Source: Burkholderiaceae bacterium (GTDB taxonomy: Bacteria > Pseudomonadota > Gammaproteobacteria > Burkholderiales > Burkholderiaceae_F). From it: DNA of 64,000 nt. Within the stretch, counting starts at the first letter, position 1; every line of letters begins with the position of its first letter. The position numbers and the translations under genes were made by a program. The DNA is taken from assembly GCA_022843955.1 (NCBI GenBank), contig JALHMQ010000008.1, positions 62,001 through 126,000 of the forward strand, written 5' to 3'. The notes under the pieces were generated by a model. It was not told the origin of the DNA. It searched no databases and saw only the letters and a list, made by a program, of their open reading frames with translations. Below are positions 18,922 through 28,686 of the stretch, in pieces.

Positions 18922-21801
18922 ATGGCCAACAGCTTCGGCATCGATGCCCCGACCTGGGCCCGCCTCAACCCGCTGCTGGAGCAGGCGCTCGATCTGCGCC
19001 CTGCCGAGCGCGCGGCCTGGCTGGCAGCGTTGCCAGCGGTGCACGCTGACCTGAAGGACACGCTGGCCGACTTGTTGGCGCGCACGGGCGGCGTCGAGAC
19101 CGATGCGCTGCTGGCCACGATGCCCAAGCTGGACGATGGCGATGCGCAAGAAACGTTGCAGGGCACGCTGGGAGACAGCCAGTACACCGCGGGTGAGGTG
19201 ATTGGCCCCTACCGCCTGGTGCGCGAACTGGGTGTGGGCGGCATGGGTGCGGTCTGGCTGGCTGACCGTGTCGATGGGCTGATGCAGCGCAGCGTGGCGC
19301 TGAAGTTGCCGTTCGTGCCGATCCACGGCCCGTCTCGCGGTGAACTCGCAGCGCGCATCGCTCGCGAACGCGAGATCGTCGCCTCGCTGGACCACCCGCA
19401 CATTGCCCGGCTGTACGACGCGGGCATCACCACGAGTGGCCAGACGTATCTGGCGCTGGAGCATGTCGACGGCCAGCGCATCGACCGCTACTGCGACTCA
19501 CAGCGCTTGGCGGTGCCGGCGCGGCTGCAGCTGTTCATGCAGGCCGCACGCGCGGTGTCATACGCCCACGCGCAGCTGGTGGTACATCGCGACATCAAGC
19601 CGTCGAACCTGCTGGTCGATGCGCGGGGTCAGGTCAAGCTGCTGGACTTCGGCATCGCCAAGCTGCTGGGAGATGACGTGCAAGGGGCAATTCAGGCGCT
19701 CGATCTCACACAGCAGGGCCAGCGCGTACTGACGCCCGGCTACGCATCGCCCGAGCAGATCGCCGGCCTGTCGGTGGGCACGCGGTCTGACGTGTACAGC
19801 CTCGGTGTGCTGCTGTTCGAGCTGCTCACCGGTGCGCGGCCGTACCGGCTGGAGCGCCAGGGCCGCACTGCGCTGGAAGCGGCCATCGTCGCGACCGAAG
19901 CGCCGCGGCCCAGCAGCGTGGTAGCGGGGGCTGCGATGCGCCGCGCGCTGCGCGGCGATCTGGATACCATCGTTGGCAAGGCGCTGAAGAAGACGCCGGG
20001 CGAGCGCTATGCCTCGGTCGATGCGTTCATCGAAGACATCGACCGCCACCTGTCTTGCCGCCCGGTGCTGGCGCGCCCGGACGGCCTGGCGTACCGTTTG
20101 CAGAAATTCGCTGTGCGCTACCGCGTGGGCGTGGGTGTGGCCGCGGTGCTGATGCTGACGGTGTGCATCGGCGCGGGGGCTGCGCTGTGGCAGGCCCGCA
20201 TCGCGATCGACGAACGCCAGCGCGCAGAAGCGGTGAAAGACTTCATCGCCGGCATCTTCAGGGAGGCAAGTCCGTATGTGGGAAGCGGCAGCAAGGATCT
20301 GACGGCAGTGGCGCTGCTGAAACAGGCAGACAAGCGCCTGGCCGCCGCGTTCGTGGGCCACGGCGAGGTGCGCGTCGAACTGAGCACGACCCTGGGTGCC
20401 AGCTTGTTTCAGCTGGGCGACATCGAGGCCGCGGAACCGATCGTCGAGCGCGCGGTGGCTGAGGCCGAGCAGTTCTTGCCGCCTCTGCACCATCAAGCCG
20501 TCCGCGCCATTTACCTGCGATCGCAGGTGCACCGCGCGCGCGGTCGGCCGCAGCAAGCCAGGGACGACGTCGATCGTGTGCTGCCGACGCTGCGCCTGCG
20601 GGCCGGCGCAGGTACGCAGGCTGAACCTAGTACCGGCAGCCTGAACTTGGCCGACGCGCTGTTGCACCGCGCTGTCGCCGCGACCGACCTAGGTGCACAC
20701 GCCGAGGCCGAAGCGTTTGCGCGAGAGTGTGTTGCGATGGCGCAGACGCACCTCGCACCAAGCAACCGGGAGCGCATGTCCTGTGAGATGGTGCTGGCGC
20801 AGACCCTTCGACTAACGCACAAATACGATCAAGCGCTGGTCATGGCCGAGCGGGTGTACCAACAAGCGGCTGCGGTGTTCGGCCAGACGCCGCCGAACCG
20901 GCGCTTCATCGAAGCTCGTGGCGTCTATGCGCGCGCACTGGCCGACACGGGGGATTTGGCGAAGGGCATTGCGCTGCTGGACGCGACGGTGGCCGACTTG
21001 CGCGCGCTGCTAGGCCCCCGCAGTGCCAGCGTGGGCGTCTCGTTACAGAACACGGTCGCGTACCGAATGGACCTAGGTGAGCTGGCCGCCGCCGAGACTG
21101 CGGCTGACGAGTCGCTGTCGATCCTGGCCCAGACCCTGGCGCCGGACACACCCTCCTACGCCATCGCCGAACACTCGCGCGCGGCTGTGCACTTGGCGCA
21201 GCACAAGTCGCTGGCCGCGCTGGCGGGTGCCACGCGAGCCGCCGCGGTGCTGGACCAGCGCCAAGGCGCAAGTCTCGAGACCGCCATTGCGGCGCGCACG
21301 ACGATGGCGCTGGCTTTGGCGCAAGCCGGCCAGCTCGATGCAGCACAGCGCGAAATCGACACCGTGCAGACGCGCGCTGCCGCGCTGCCGCAGAGCAGCC
21401 TGCAGGTGGCACGCGTGTTGTTGGCGCGCGGCACGCTCGCCCGCCTGCAAGGGGCGCACGCGGCGGCGCTGCAGCACCTGCAAACGCTGGTGGCGTCGAC
21501 CGAGCCGTCACCCAAGTGGCAACGCGAACGCATGCGCGCCTGGGTGCAGATCGGCTGGGCGCAACTTGACCAAGGCGCAGCGGCCGACGCGTTGACGTCG
21601 TTCGAGCGCGCTCTCAAGGAGTTTGAACGGCTGGAAACGAGTGCCACGCCAGCGCAGGCCGACGCGCAGCGCGGCCTGGCCCGCGCCCAGCGGGCTGTAA
21701 GCGCCGCCAGCGGCGTTAGCACAACCAACACAACCACTACAACCGCTCCCAGCGCTGCAACTGCAGTGCTGTCCCGCATACCCGCCCGCCCCCTGAATTA
21801 G
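18922..21801 (+). CDS. Transmembrane serine/threonine protein kinase with C-terminal TPR region
   Basis: 959 residues. An N-terminal helical segment (1-90) precedes a protein kinase domain at about 97-385: glycine loop RELGVGGMGAVW, ATP-binding Lys128 (VALKLP), catalytic Asp224 (VVHRDIKPSN), metal-binding Asp242 (LLDFGIAK) and activation-segment end PGYASPEQ. A single membrane helix lies at about 400-423. The C-terminal 500 residues are Ala/Leu-rich helical pairs consistent with tetratricopeptide repeats, facing the periplasm. The tail is Thr/Ala-rich. The gene follows the ECF sigma gene by 12 bp; in this arrangement the kinase is believed to control the sigma factor or a shared regulon. The kinase call is firm; partner and signal are inferred. 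Confidence 0.93.
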   Translation: MANSFGIDAPTWARLNPLLEQALDLRPAERAAWLAALPAVHADLKDTLADLLARTGGVETDALLATMPKLDDGDAQETLQGTLGDSQYTAGEVIGPYRLVRELGVGGMGAVWLADRVDGLMQRSVALKLPFVPIHGPSRGELAARIAREREIVASLDHPHIARLYDAGITTSGQTYLALEHVDGQRIDRYCDSQRLAVPARLQLFMQAARAVSYAHAQLVVHRDIKPSNLLVDARGQVKLLDFGIAKLLGDDVQGAIQALDLTQQGQRVLTPGYASPEQIAGLSVGTRSDVYSLGVLLFELLTGARPYRLERQGRTALEAAIVATEAPRPSSVVAGAAMRRALRGDLDTIVGKALKKTPGERYASVDAFIEDIDRHLSCRPVLARPDGLAYRLQKFAVRYRVGVGVAAVLMLTVCIGAGAALWQARIAIDERQRAEAVKDFIAGIFREASPYVGSGSKDLTAVALLKQADKRLAAAFVGHGEVRVELSTTLGASLFQLGDIEAAEPIVERAVAEAEQFLPPLHHQAVRAIYLRSQVHRARGRPQQARDDVDRVLPTLRLRAGAGTQAEPSTGSLNLADALLHRAVAATDLGAHAEAEAFARECVAMAQTHLAPSNRERMSCEMVLAQTLRLTHKYDQALVMAERVYQQAAAVFGQTPPNRRFIEARGVYARALADTGDLAKGIALLDATVADLRALLGPRSASVGVSLQNTVAYRMDLGELAAAETAADESLSILAQTLAPDTPSYAIAEHSRAAVHLAQHKSLAALAGATRAAAVLDQRQGASLETAIAARTTMALALAQAGQLDAAQREIDTVQTRAAALPQSSLQVARVLLARGTLARLQGAHAAALQHLQTLVASTEPSPKWQRERMRAWVQIGWAQLDQGAAADALTSFERALKEFERLETSATPAQADAQRGLARAQRAVSAASGVSTTNTTTTTAPSAATAVLSRIPARPLN

Positions 21802-22415
21802 GGGGTCACGCGCTGGCGTGGCCGGTCTTGACGCCGCAGCGCGTCTTGACTGGGTATGGACGGATACAACCCCCCGAGCATTCGGCGCTTGCACAGAGCG
21901 GCTGCGCTGCGCCTGCGGCGCCATGTGCATCTGCTGCGACCGGATCGCTGGTCAGTCCAAAGGTGCGGTTGGCCGGCAAACGCATGGTCCGCACAGCTCC
22001 CTGGCTGCCGGCACGCCAGACCCCGGATCTCTCCACTCACAGGATTGTCATCGACCATCACTGGACTCTTTTGCGTGCGCTTCAGTCGTGCGCGGCAAGC
22101 GTTAGTGATGGACTTCAACGGCGGCGTGATCTCGGCCAACCGCAGCACGATGCAATTGGTCATCGACACGCAAGGCGGCGCCCGTGCGCCCGGTGCGGCG
22201 CAACGCTCCACCGGCCGCATGCACCTGGTGCACCGCAATCTCGATTCCAAGGTCGCCGTGCGCGTGTTCGCCGGCAACGTGTCGGATGACGTGATCGGCC
22301 AGTCGCTGTACATGGCCGGGACGCCGATGAGGGTGCCGAATTCGGCCTTCGGTGAATCGGGCGAATACAACTTTTCGGCCGTCAATCTGCGCCGCTGTCC
22401 CCCACCCTTCTCCGT
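21802..22415. other. Gene-poor stretch with a possible coding remnant
   Basis: 614 bases between the kinase and the lipoprotein gene. From about 22108 a plus-strand frame reads MDFNGGVISANRSTMQLVID, later RMHLVHRNLDSKVAVRVFAG, and ends at 22434, overlapping the next gene. This part looks protein-like, whereas the same frame before 22090 does not. There is no ribosome site, so it may be the 3' end of a decayed gene. I cannot assign it to a family. Near 21824-21855 two copies of a GTCTTGAC sequence occur 22 bp apart. Confidence 0.35.
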
Positions 22416-25400
22416 ATGCGAAAGCCCGTCATGACAAGCAAAACCGTGATCCGCTGGGTCGCCATCGCCTCCCTTTGTTCGGCCTTCATTGCTTGCGGTG
22501 GCGGGAGCGGTGACGACGCGACTTCCGCACCGGCGCCGTCGCCATCGCCCGCACCGGCGGGCAGTGTCGGTGCGGCCGGTGGCACCGTCACCGGTCCTGC
22601 CGGAGCGCAGGTGGTGGTGCCGGCCGGCGCGCTGGGACAGAACACCGTCATCGGGGTGGCGCAATCCAGCACCGGCGCGCCCGCGCTGCCCGCCAGCGTG
22701 ACGGCGCTTGGGCCCATGTTCGCTTTCACGCCGCACGGCACGTCATTTGCGGCGCCTGTGACGATCACGGTGCCGTTCGATCCGGCGCTGGTGCCGGCCG
22801 GCACGCCGCCGGCGCTGTACAAGACCAACGCGCAAAACCAGTGGGAGCCGGTGGCCAGCGCCAGCTTCGGCAGCAACACGGTCACGGCCGACGTCACAGG
22901 CTTTTCTTTCGTGCAGGTGGTGATTGCGCCGCTGCAGCGCAACGACCCGCTGCGGCTGTGGACCTTCTCGAACTACCCGCCCAACGGCCTGGGCCTGGCA
23001 GCGCTACCCTTGCCGGGCGGCAGCGGCTCGCAGAGCGGTGGCGCCGTGGAAGTCACCGCGGCGTTCGGCAGCGCACCGTTCGACCAGCCCGTCGTTGGCA
23101 CGACCCAGACGCTACCGCCCGACGGCATCGCCAACGGTTACGTCTTCTCGTCGGCCAACGGCGTGACCTATCTCGTGTCAGCCGAAGCGCCGTATGGCGT
23201 GGCTGCGACGGGCGGTCTCGGGCCCGTCGGCAGCCGCACGCAGCTCAAGCAATTCCAAAGCTTCGTCAAGCGCGCTGGCGATGCACGCTTGAGCTTTACG
23301 CTGACCAACGTCGACTTGATCGTGCAGGACTTCAACACGCGCGCCGACTTGAGCAAGTTGATCTACGCCGAGGTGCAGCTGGCCGTGGGCGCCTACAGGA
23401 CTTCGGGCAGCTACTTCTTCCTGCGCGCAGCCAAAGCCTCGGTTCGCGGCCGGGGGGCGCTGTACGTCCCCGATGCACGCAACGAGAGTTTTTCGCTCGC
23501 ACCGCTGTGGGACGTGAGCGACTTCGACATGTCGATCACCGATGTGTCCTACCCGCTGGGCAACGGTTCCTGCCCGGGCAAACAAGGCCGGCTGAAGTTG
23601 AAGGCGGCACGCACCTACACGGTGGACCTTTCGTCGGTGGCAGTGGGCGAGACCTTCACCTTGCGCATCGACACCTATGCCGACGCGCTGAACCGCCGTG
23701 GCGGTGAGGCGGTGGGCGATTGCCAGGCCTCCAGCGCGTGGGCTTTTCTGCGTGACCCGCAGCAGATCGGCGGCACCGCGCTGGCCTTTGTCGGCCTTGA
23801 GCCAACCAACCAACCGGTGCTGCCGCCGCCGCCTGACGATCAACTGGTGGTGCCCGCCGCGTGCACCAACCCCAGCCAGCAGGCCGGCGTGCTGCAGTTC
23901 ACTGGCCCGGCTTACGCGATTGGCGAAGAGAGCGGTGCCGAGCAGACCGTCACCGTTACTCGCAGCGGCGGCAGCAGCGGCGCCGTGACGGCCACCATCA
24001 GCAGCAGCGACGGCACGGCGGTCGCCGGCGTCGACTATTCGGCCTTGCGAGCCAGCGTCTTTTTTGCGGATGGCGACACCTCACCGCGTGTTGTCACGGT
24101 GCCCATCACGCCCAATCTGGTGGGCGGCCAGTTCAATCGCACGCTGAACCTGGTGCTGTCGGAGCCTGGCAATTGCGTGGCCATCGGCCCCATTGGCAAC
24201 ACCGTGGTGTCGATCGTCGACGACGATCCCGTTCCTGCCGGCCAGGGCCTGGATTTCAGCTTCGGCATCGCCGGCAAGGCCGTCATGCCCGAGAGCGGCA
24301 CGCCACCCGCCGGCTTCGGTGGCAGCCGGTCGGCCATGGCGCTTCAGGCCGACGGCAAGATCGTGATGGCCGGCGGCAGCAGCAGCGACTTCATCCTGGC
24401 GCGCTTCAATGCCGATGGCAGCCTGGACCGCAGCTTCGGCATCGAAGGCAAGGTGGTCACCGACATGGGCAGCGGCAACTTCATCCCCGAAGAAGCGCTG
24501 GGCGTGGCGATCCAGGCTGACGGCAAGATCGTCGTCGTCGGCCACGCGACCATCCCCACGCAGCCACCGGCGCCGCGTCTGCCGCCGACTTTTGCGCTGA
24601 CGCGGTACGACAGCGGCGGCAACCTGGACGCGAGTTTCGGCACCGGCGGCCGCGTCAGCGGCAACGTCAATGGCCGCGCGCACGCGGTGGCGATCCAGTC
24701 CGACGGCAAGATCGTCGTAGCAGGCGAATTCAGCTTCGATTCCGACGTCACCGGCGAAGGCAGCGACATCACGGTGGCCCGCTTCAACAGCAACGGCACG
24801 CTGGATCTCGGTTTCGGCGGCAGCGGCACCGGGCAGCTGGCCAGCGACATCGCCGGCAGGCAAAACACCGCGCGCCAGATCGTGCTGCAGCCCGATGGCC
24901 GAATCGTCGTCAGCGGCACCCCCGTGGCTGCACAGCACACCGACATGATGCGCCTCACTACGGCTGGCCTGCCGGACTTCAGCTTCGGCGGCGCCGGCAA
25001 GCTGACGATCCTCGGCAGCGACGTCGGCCAGGGCCTGGCGCTGCAGCCCGACGGCAAGTTCGTGTTGGTGGGCACGGTCGTCAACCCGATGGCGCCAGCG
25101 ACCTCGCGCTTTCTGCTGCGGCGGCTCAACGCCGACGGCACGCCGGACACCGGCTTCGGCACGGCCGGCGTGGTCGACGCCGCGTTGTCGGACAACGCCA
25201 GCGCAGGCGGTGTGGCGCTGCAGGCCGACGGCCGCATCGTCGTCGTCGGCACGCGGGCGTTCTCGGCCAACAGCAACTTCATCGTCGCGCGGTATGCCAC
25301 CGATGGCGCGTTGGACACGGGCTTTGGCAGCGGCGGCACGCTGTCGATCGACTTCTTCCAGTCCACCGACGTCGGCGAGAACGTGCTGGTGCAGCCCGAC

Positions 25401-25478
25401 GGCAAGATCGTGGTCAGCGGCGCGTTCTCTCGGCTGATCAGCGGGGGCGGCTACGGCCTGGCCCGCATCAACCCCTGA
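22416..25478 (+). CDS. Large lipoprotein with Calx-beta domain and delta-60 repeats
   Basis: 1020 residues; the ATG at 22431 (MTSKTVIRW) is an alternative start. A lipoprotein signal ends at FIACGGGSGDD. A low-complexity Pro/Ala linker leads into a ZU5-like domain at about 50-170 (AAGGTVTGPAGAQVVVPAGA). Residues about 170-480 are a beta-rich region of unknown fold with two Cys. A Calx-beta motif covers about 490-605 (TVTRSGGSSGAVTATISSSD, GTAVAGVDYS). From about residue 610 to the end there are seven delta-60 repeats, each opening with a D-x-S/G-FG-x-x-G motif (LDRSFGIEGK, LDASFGTGGR, PDTGFGTAGV) and containing ALQ(A/P)DGKIVV. Delta-60 repeats form beta-propellers in surface proteins. It probably belongs to the adjacent sigma/kinase regulon, by position. 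Confidence 0.9.
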   Translation: MRKPVMTSKTVIRWVAIASLCSAFIACGGGSGDDATSAPAPSPSPAPAGSVGAAGGTVTGPAGAQVVVPAGALGQNTVIGVAQSSTGAPALPASVTALGPMFAFTPHGTSFAAPVTITVPFDPALVPAGTPPALYKTNAQNQWEPVASASFGSNTVTADVTGFSFVQVVIAPLQRNDPLRLWTFSNYPPNGLGLAALPLPGGSGSQSGGAVEVTAAFGSAPFDQPVVGTTQTLPPDGIANGYVFSSANGVTYLVSAEAPYGVAATGGLGPVGSRTQLKQFQSFVKRAGDARLSFTLTNVDLIVQDFNTRADLSKLIYAEVQLAVGAYRTSGSYFFLRAAKASVRGRGALYVPDARNESFSLAPLWDVSDFDMSITDVSYPLGNGSCPGKQGRLKLKAARTYTVDLSSVAVGETFTLRIDTYADALNRRGGEAVGDCQASSAWAFLRDPQQIGGTALAFVGLEPTNQPVLPPPPDDQLVVPAACTNPSQQAGVLQFTGPAYAIGEESGAEQTVTVTRSGGSSGAVTATISSSDGTAVAGVDYSALRASVFFADGDTSPRVVTVPITPNLVGGQFNRTLNLVLSEPGNCVAIGPIGNTVVSIVDDDPVPAGQGLDFSFGIAGKAVMPESGTPPAGFGGSRSAMALQADGKIVMAGGSSSDFILARFNADGSLDRSFGIEGKVVTDMGSGNFIPEEALGVAIQADGKIVVVGHATIPTQPPAPRLPPTFALTRYDSGGNLDASFGTGGRVSGNVNGRAHAVAIQSDGKIVVAGEFSFDSDVTGEGSDITVARFNSNGTLDLGFGGSGTGQLASDIAGRQNTARQIVLQPDGRIVVSGTPVAAQHTDMMRLTTAGLPDFSFGGAGKLTILGSDVGQGLALQPDGKFVLVGTVVNPMAPATSRFLLRRLNADGTPDTGFGTAGVVDAALSDNASAGGVALQADGRIVVVGTRAFSANSNFIVARYATDGALDTGFGSGGTLSIDFFQSTDVGENVLVQPDGKIVVSGAFSRLISGGGYGLARINP

Positions 25479-25494
25479 CGGTGCGGCGGTGCCG

Positions 25495-25767
25495 ATGAGC
25501 GAAACCGAAAGCCTGGGCTACGTCGCTTCGCTGTTGGTGCTGGCCACCTTCTGCATGCGCGACATGGTCACGCTACGCGTGCTGGCGATTGCCAGCAACG
25601 TCGCGTTCGTCGGCTATGCAGCGCTGGCCCACATCCACCCGGTGCTGCTGCTGCACGCGCTGCTGCTGCCGATGAACCTTTGGCGCTTGATCGAGGCGCT
25701 GCGCGAGCGCGGCCGCGCGGGGGCGGCGGCCGGTCATTCAACTTACCGACAAGGCGAACCGTCGTGA
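25495..25767 (+). CDS. Small YgjV-like inner-membrane protein
   Basis: 90 residues from the ATG at 25495; a GTG two codons earlier is also possible. Three hydrophobic segments are visible (GYVASLLVLATFCM, LAIASNVAFVGYAALAHI, VLLLHALLLPMNLWRLIEAL). This topology and the pattern of a short polar N terminus plus MNLWRL near the end match the YgjV family and the membrane part of some cAMP-binding-type proteins. It starts 16 bp after the delta-60 lipoprotein gene and is likely co-transcribed. Its stop overlaps a GTG that opens another short frame. Function unknown. Confidence 0.7.
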   Translation: MSETESLGYVASLLVLATFCMRDMVTLRVLAIASNVAFVGYAALAHIHPVLLLHALLLPMNLWRLIEALRERGRAGAAAGHSTYRQGEPS

Positions 25768-25928
25768 GCGAAGTGCAACCGAATGACGCGGTGGGTTCCA
25801 GCGACGAAGAAATCGCACTGCTTGACAGCATCGGCGTCGATCGACGCCGACATGGCAGGCACGATCGCGGTCGATTGCAGTTCTTGTTCAACCGCCGGTG
25901 CGTCCTGCGCAACCTGTTCAAGTGCTGA
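25764..25928 (+). CDS. Short open frame coupled to the YgjV-like gene (doubtful)
   Basis: 54 residues from a GTG overlapping the preceding stop by 4 bp (GTGA). The first half (SEVQPNDAVGSSDEEIALLD) is acidic and plausible as protein; the second half is Arg/His-rich and ends RRCVLRNLFKC. No family is recognised. It could be a genuine small gene, given how often this genome uses GTGA/ATGA junctions, or the 5' remnant of a truncated gene. Confidence 0.35.
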   Translation: MSEVQPNDAVGSSDEEIALLDSIGVDRRRHGRHDRGRLQFLFNRRCVLRNLFKC

Positions 25929-26098
25929 CCCTCGCCGCAGGAGCGGCCGCGCCGCGCCACTTCTTGCGGTGCGGACGGTTGAACCATCTTGCTGATCACG
26001 AGTTGTGAAAAACAGAAGCTGATGCGCACAGATGCATCAGGCAGTCCGGCTCTCAAGGTGTACGCGACTTCCTTATCGAACCTCCGAATTGGTGAAGG

Positions 26099-27202
26099 TC
26101 AGCCAATCTGCGCTGCAACCTCGTCGCCGATCGCCAGGCAGGCGGTCAGGCCCGGCGATTCGATGCCGAACAGGTTGACGAGCCCGGCCACGCCATGGGC
26201 GTCGGGTCCGTCGATGACAAAGTCGCGCGCCGCCTCGCCCGGACCGGACAGCTTGGGCCGGATGCCGGCGTAGGCGGGCTGCAGCACGCCGTTGGGGCAG
26301 GCGGGCCAGTACTGGCGAATCTCCGCGTAGAACGAGTCGGCCCGATGCGGATCGACGGTGTAGTCGATGGCGTCGATCCACTCGACGTCGGGACCGAACT
26401 TGGCCTGCCCGCCCAGATCGAGCGTCAGATGCACGCCCAGACCGCCGTCGACCGGGACCGGATAGATCAGGCGCGAGAACGGTGCGCGGCCCGGCAGCGC
26501 GAAATAGCAGCCGCGTGCCAGGACGCGGCGCGGAACGTGTTGCGGCGGCAACGGCTCGATCGCGGCAGCGACCTGCTGCGCCTGCAAACCGGCGGCATTG
26601 ACGATCCAGTCACAGCCGAGCGTGACAGGCGCCTCGCCGCCGGTGGTGACGACGAACCCGTCGCCGCCATCGCGCGTCGCCCGCGCCAGGGGCGCATCGA
26701 AGGCCACCATCCCACCCGCGTTCTCCAGATCACCCTGCAGCGCCAGCATCAGCGCATGGCTGTCGACGATGCCGGTCTCCTGCGAATGCAGCGCGGCGAA
26801 GCAGTGCAAGGCGGGCTCCGCGTCGCACGCGGCGCGCGGGTCGATCCAGTCGATGTTCTCGACGCCATTGCCACGCGCATGCGCAAGGATGCCGGCCAGT
26901 TTCGCCTCGTGCGCCGGCTGCGTTCCGACCACGAACTTGCCGAGCTTGCGATGCGCCACGCCGCGCGCCACGCAGTAGTCGTACAGCTGGCGTCGGCCGC
27001 TGACGCACAGCCGTGCCTTCAGCGAGCCAGCCGGGTAGTAGATGCCGGCGTGCACCACCTCGCTGTTGCGCGACGAGGTGCCGGTGCCGATGCTGCGCTG
27101 GGCCTCGAGCACGAGCACGTCTCGCGCTGACAGCGCGAGCGCCCGTGCGATCGCCAGGCCCACCACGCCGGCGCCGACCACCACGCATTCGACCCGATCC
27201 AT
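26099..27202 (-). CDS. FAD-dependent oxidoreductase, L-2-hydroxyglutarate dehydrogenase-like (DAO fold)
   Basis: 367 residues. It opens with the FAD motif [20 protein letters not shown], then [20 protein letters not shown], a signature of the LhgO/L-2-hydroxyglutarate dehydrogenase group, and [19 protein letters not shown]. Further matches are the FAD-covering [12 protein letters not shown] near residue 205 and the C-terminal [20 protein letters not shown]. The family oxidises L-2-hydroxyglutarate or related 2-hydroxy acids, passing electrons to oxygen or quinone. There is no transmembrane segment. The gene has 66 bp to the next minus-strand gene upstream and could be the last gene of that operon, though no functional link is apparent. 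Confidence 0.9.
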   Translation of the reverse strand: MDRVECVVVGAGVVGLAIARALALSARDVLVLEAQRSIGTGTSSRNSEVVHAGIYYPAGSLKARLCVSGRRQLYDYCVARGVAHRKLGKFVVGTQPAHEAKLAGILAHARGNGVENIDWIDPRAACDAEPALHCFAALHSQETGIVDSHALMLALQGDLENAGGMVAFDAPLARATRDGGDGFVVTTGGEAPVTLGCDWIVNAAGLQAQQVAAAIEPLPPQHVPRRVLARGCYFALPGRAPFSRLIYPVPVDGGLGVHLTLDLGGQAKFGPDVEWIDAIDYTVDPHRADSFYAEIRQYWPACPNGVLQPAYAGIRPKLSGPGEAARDFVIDGPDAHGVAGLVNLFGIESPGLTACLAIGDEVAAQIG

Positions 27203-27268
27203 CCGCCCCTCCGCTGACTTGACGGGGAACAGTCTAGCCAGCCGAGTGCGCGGCGAACGCAGCGCAGG

Positions 27269-28117
27269 TCAACGCCGTGCGTCGTTCAGCGCCCAGTCGT
27301 ACTCGAGGAACGCGAGCTTGACCTCGCCGCCGCGCAGCAGGGCGCGATCGGCCTCGGCGTCGGCCAGCAGGTCGGCGTGGCGGCGGCCGACCTCGGTCAC
27401 GCTGGCGTAGCCGGCATGGCCGAGAAAGCTCTTGCCGCCGAGGCGAAAGTCGTCGGCGTACCAGTCGAAGATGCGCGACAGCTCCAGCGTGCGGGTCTGC
27501 GGGTTGAAGCGGTTGCGCGTGCGGTCGGCGAGGAACCGCTGCATCAGGTCGGTCAGTTGCGCGTCGAGGGCGCCGGCCGAGGTGCCGGCGAGTGCGCGCC
27601 GGTCCAGCAATGGGCAGCCGACGGACGCGCAGTTGACCGCCACGTGCACGCGCGGATCGTTGAAGACACCCGGTGCGCGCATCGTCTCGTGCTCGACGCC
27701 GTCCAGGTGCTGCGACTTGCCCAGCAGCGTGAAGAAACGATCCTTCCACGGGTTGCCGATCACCTTGCCGAAATCACGGATCGACCCGAGCTTCGGCCAG
27801 CGGGTGAGGATCTTCTCCACCGTGTACGCGTTGTAGGCGTTCGCAAGGAAGGCGTACTGCTCATGCGGCGCCCAGCCGGCGTACTGCGCCGCGCCCACCG
27901 CCGACAGCGCTGCCAGGTACGCGGCAAGTGCCGCGCGATCGGCGGCAAGGCCCGCGTAGTCGACCCGCGAACTGCGCTGGTCAGGGGCCAGTTTCACGTG
28001 ACGCGCCAGCAGCACTTCCCAGGCGCCATGCGCGTGATCGAACCGGCTGGTCTGCGCGCGCGCGGCCGGTGCGGCGAGCAATGCGCCGGCGGCGACAAGA
28101 AGATGGCGACGTCGCAT
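27269..28117 (-). CDS. DUF547 domain protein, exported
   Basis: 282 residues. The N terminus MRRRHLLVAAGALLAAPAAR is a signal peptide with a twin-Arg-like start. The DUF547 core spans about 55-230, with AFLANAYNAYTVEKIL, LDGVEHETMR and the hallmark AVNCASVGCPLLD near residue 165. DUF547 proteins are periplasmic with an inferred thiol or peptidase-like fold and no established reaction. The gene starts 2 bp after the end of the peroxiredoxin-like gene, so it is the distal member of the ECF sigma-nrsF operon. Confidence 0.88.
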   Translation of the reverse strand: MRRRHLLVAAGALLAAPAARAQTSRFDHAHGAWEVLLARHVKLAPDQRSSRVDYAGLAADRAALAAYLAALSAVGAAQYAGWAPHEQYAFLANAYNAYTVEKILTRWPKLGSIRDFGKVIGNPWKDRFFTLLGKSQHLDGVEHETMRAPGVFNDPRVHVAVNCASVGCPLLDRRALAGTSAGALDAQLTDLMQRFLADRTRNRFNPQTRTLELSRIFDWYADDFRLGGKSFLGHAGYASVTEVGRRHADLLADAEADRALLRGGEVKLAFLEYDWALNDARR

Positions 28118-28119
28118 CG

Positions 28120-28644
28120 TCAGGCCTCGCCGCGTGCCGGGTAGTCGTTCTTCAGCACGAAGTCGATCGCCTGCAGCATCTCGTTGAAGTGCGGGCGGGC
28201 GAACGGCATCGTCTGCACCGTGCCGAAGTACAGCGTGCCGTCGGGGCGGATCAGGAACACGCCGGGCTCGGAAAAAAGCGCGGGCTCGTCGATCCCGATC
28301 GAGGTCTTGCCGCGGCTGGCGGACACGTACAGCCCCCAGCGGCGCGCTTCCTCGATCTCCAACCCGTGGCCGGCCGTGAGGTTGGACAAGCCCCAGTCGG
28401 TCATCGCCTTCTGCGCGCGATCGGCGTCGTCACTCGACGCGACGAACACGTCGACGCCGCGCGCGGTGAACTCGCCATGCAACCGGTTCAGCTCCGATAG
28501 ATACGCGCGGCACACCGGGCAATGCAGCCCGCGATAGAACACGATCAGCGTGAAGTTCTGCGGCCGTCGTTCGGCGAGGGTCCAGCGGCCGCCGCCCACC
28601 GTGGTCAGCGACAAGGCAGGGACGGTCTGGCGGGGTTTGAGCAT
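28120..28644 (-). CDS. Peroxiredoxin-like (AhpC/TSA) protein
   Basis: 174 residues with a thioredoxin fold. The redox motif is IVFYRGLHCPVCRAYLSEL with Cys42 and Cys45, a CxxC arrangement typical of the AhpC/TSA-like proteins that act as thiol reductases or peroxidases. FSEPGVFLIRPDGTLYFGTV near residue 125 is the usual central strand pair. There is no signal peptide, so it is cytoplasmic. It lies 42 bp downstream of nrsF and 2 bp upstream of the DUF547 gene. Its place in a sigma/anti-sigma operon fits a thiol- or metal-stress response. Confidence 0.88.
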   Translation of the reverse strand: MLKPRQTVPALSLTTVGGGRWTLAERRPQNFTLIVFYRGLHCPVCRAYLSELNRLHGEFTARGVDVFVASSDDADRAQKAMTDWGLSNLTAGHGLEIEEARRWGLYVSASRGKTSIGIDEPALFSEPGVFLIRPDGTLYFGTVQTMPFARPHFNEMLQAIDFVLKNDYPARGEA

Positions 28645-28686
28645 GGCGCGGGGTCCGGTTGCAGTGATGAGTGGCGTGAGAAACGA

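Noticed and set aside
25568-26056. 162-codon minus-strand frame opposite the YgjV-like gene
   Set aside because: The plus strand has the hydrophobic membrane pattern and operon spacing; the minus frame is Arg/Ser-rich and featureless.
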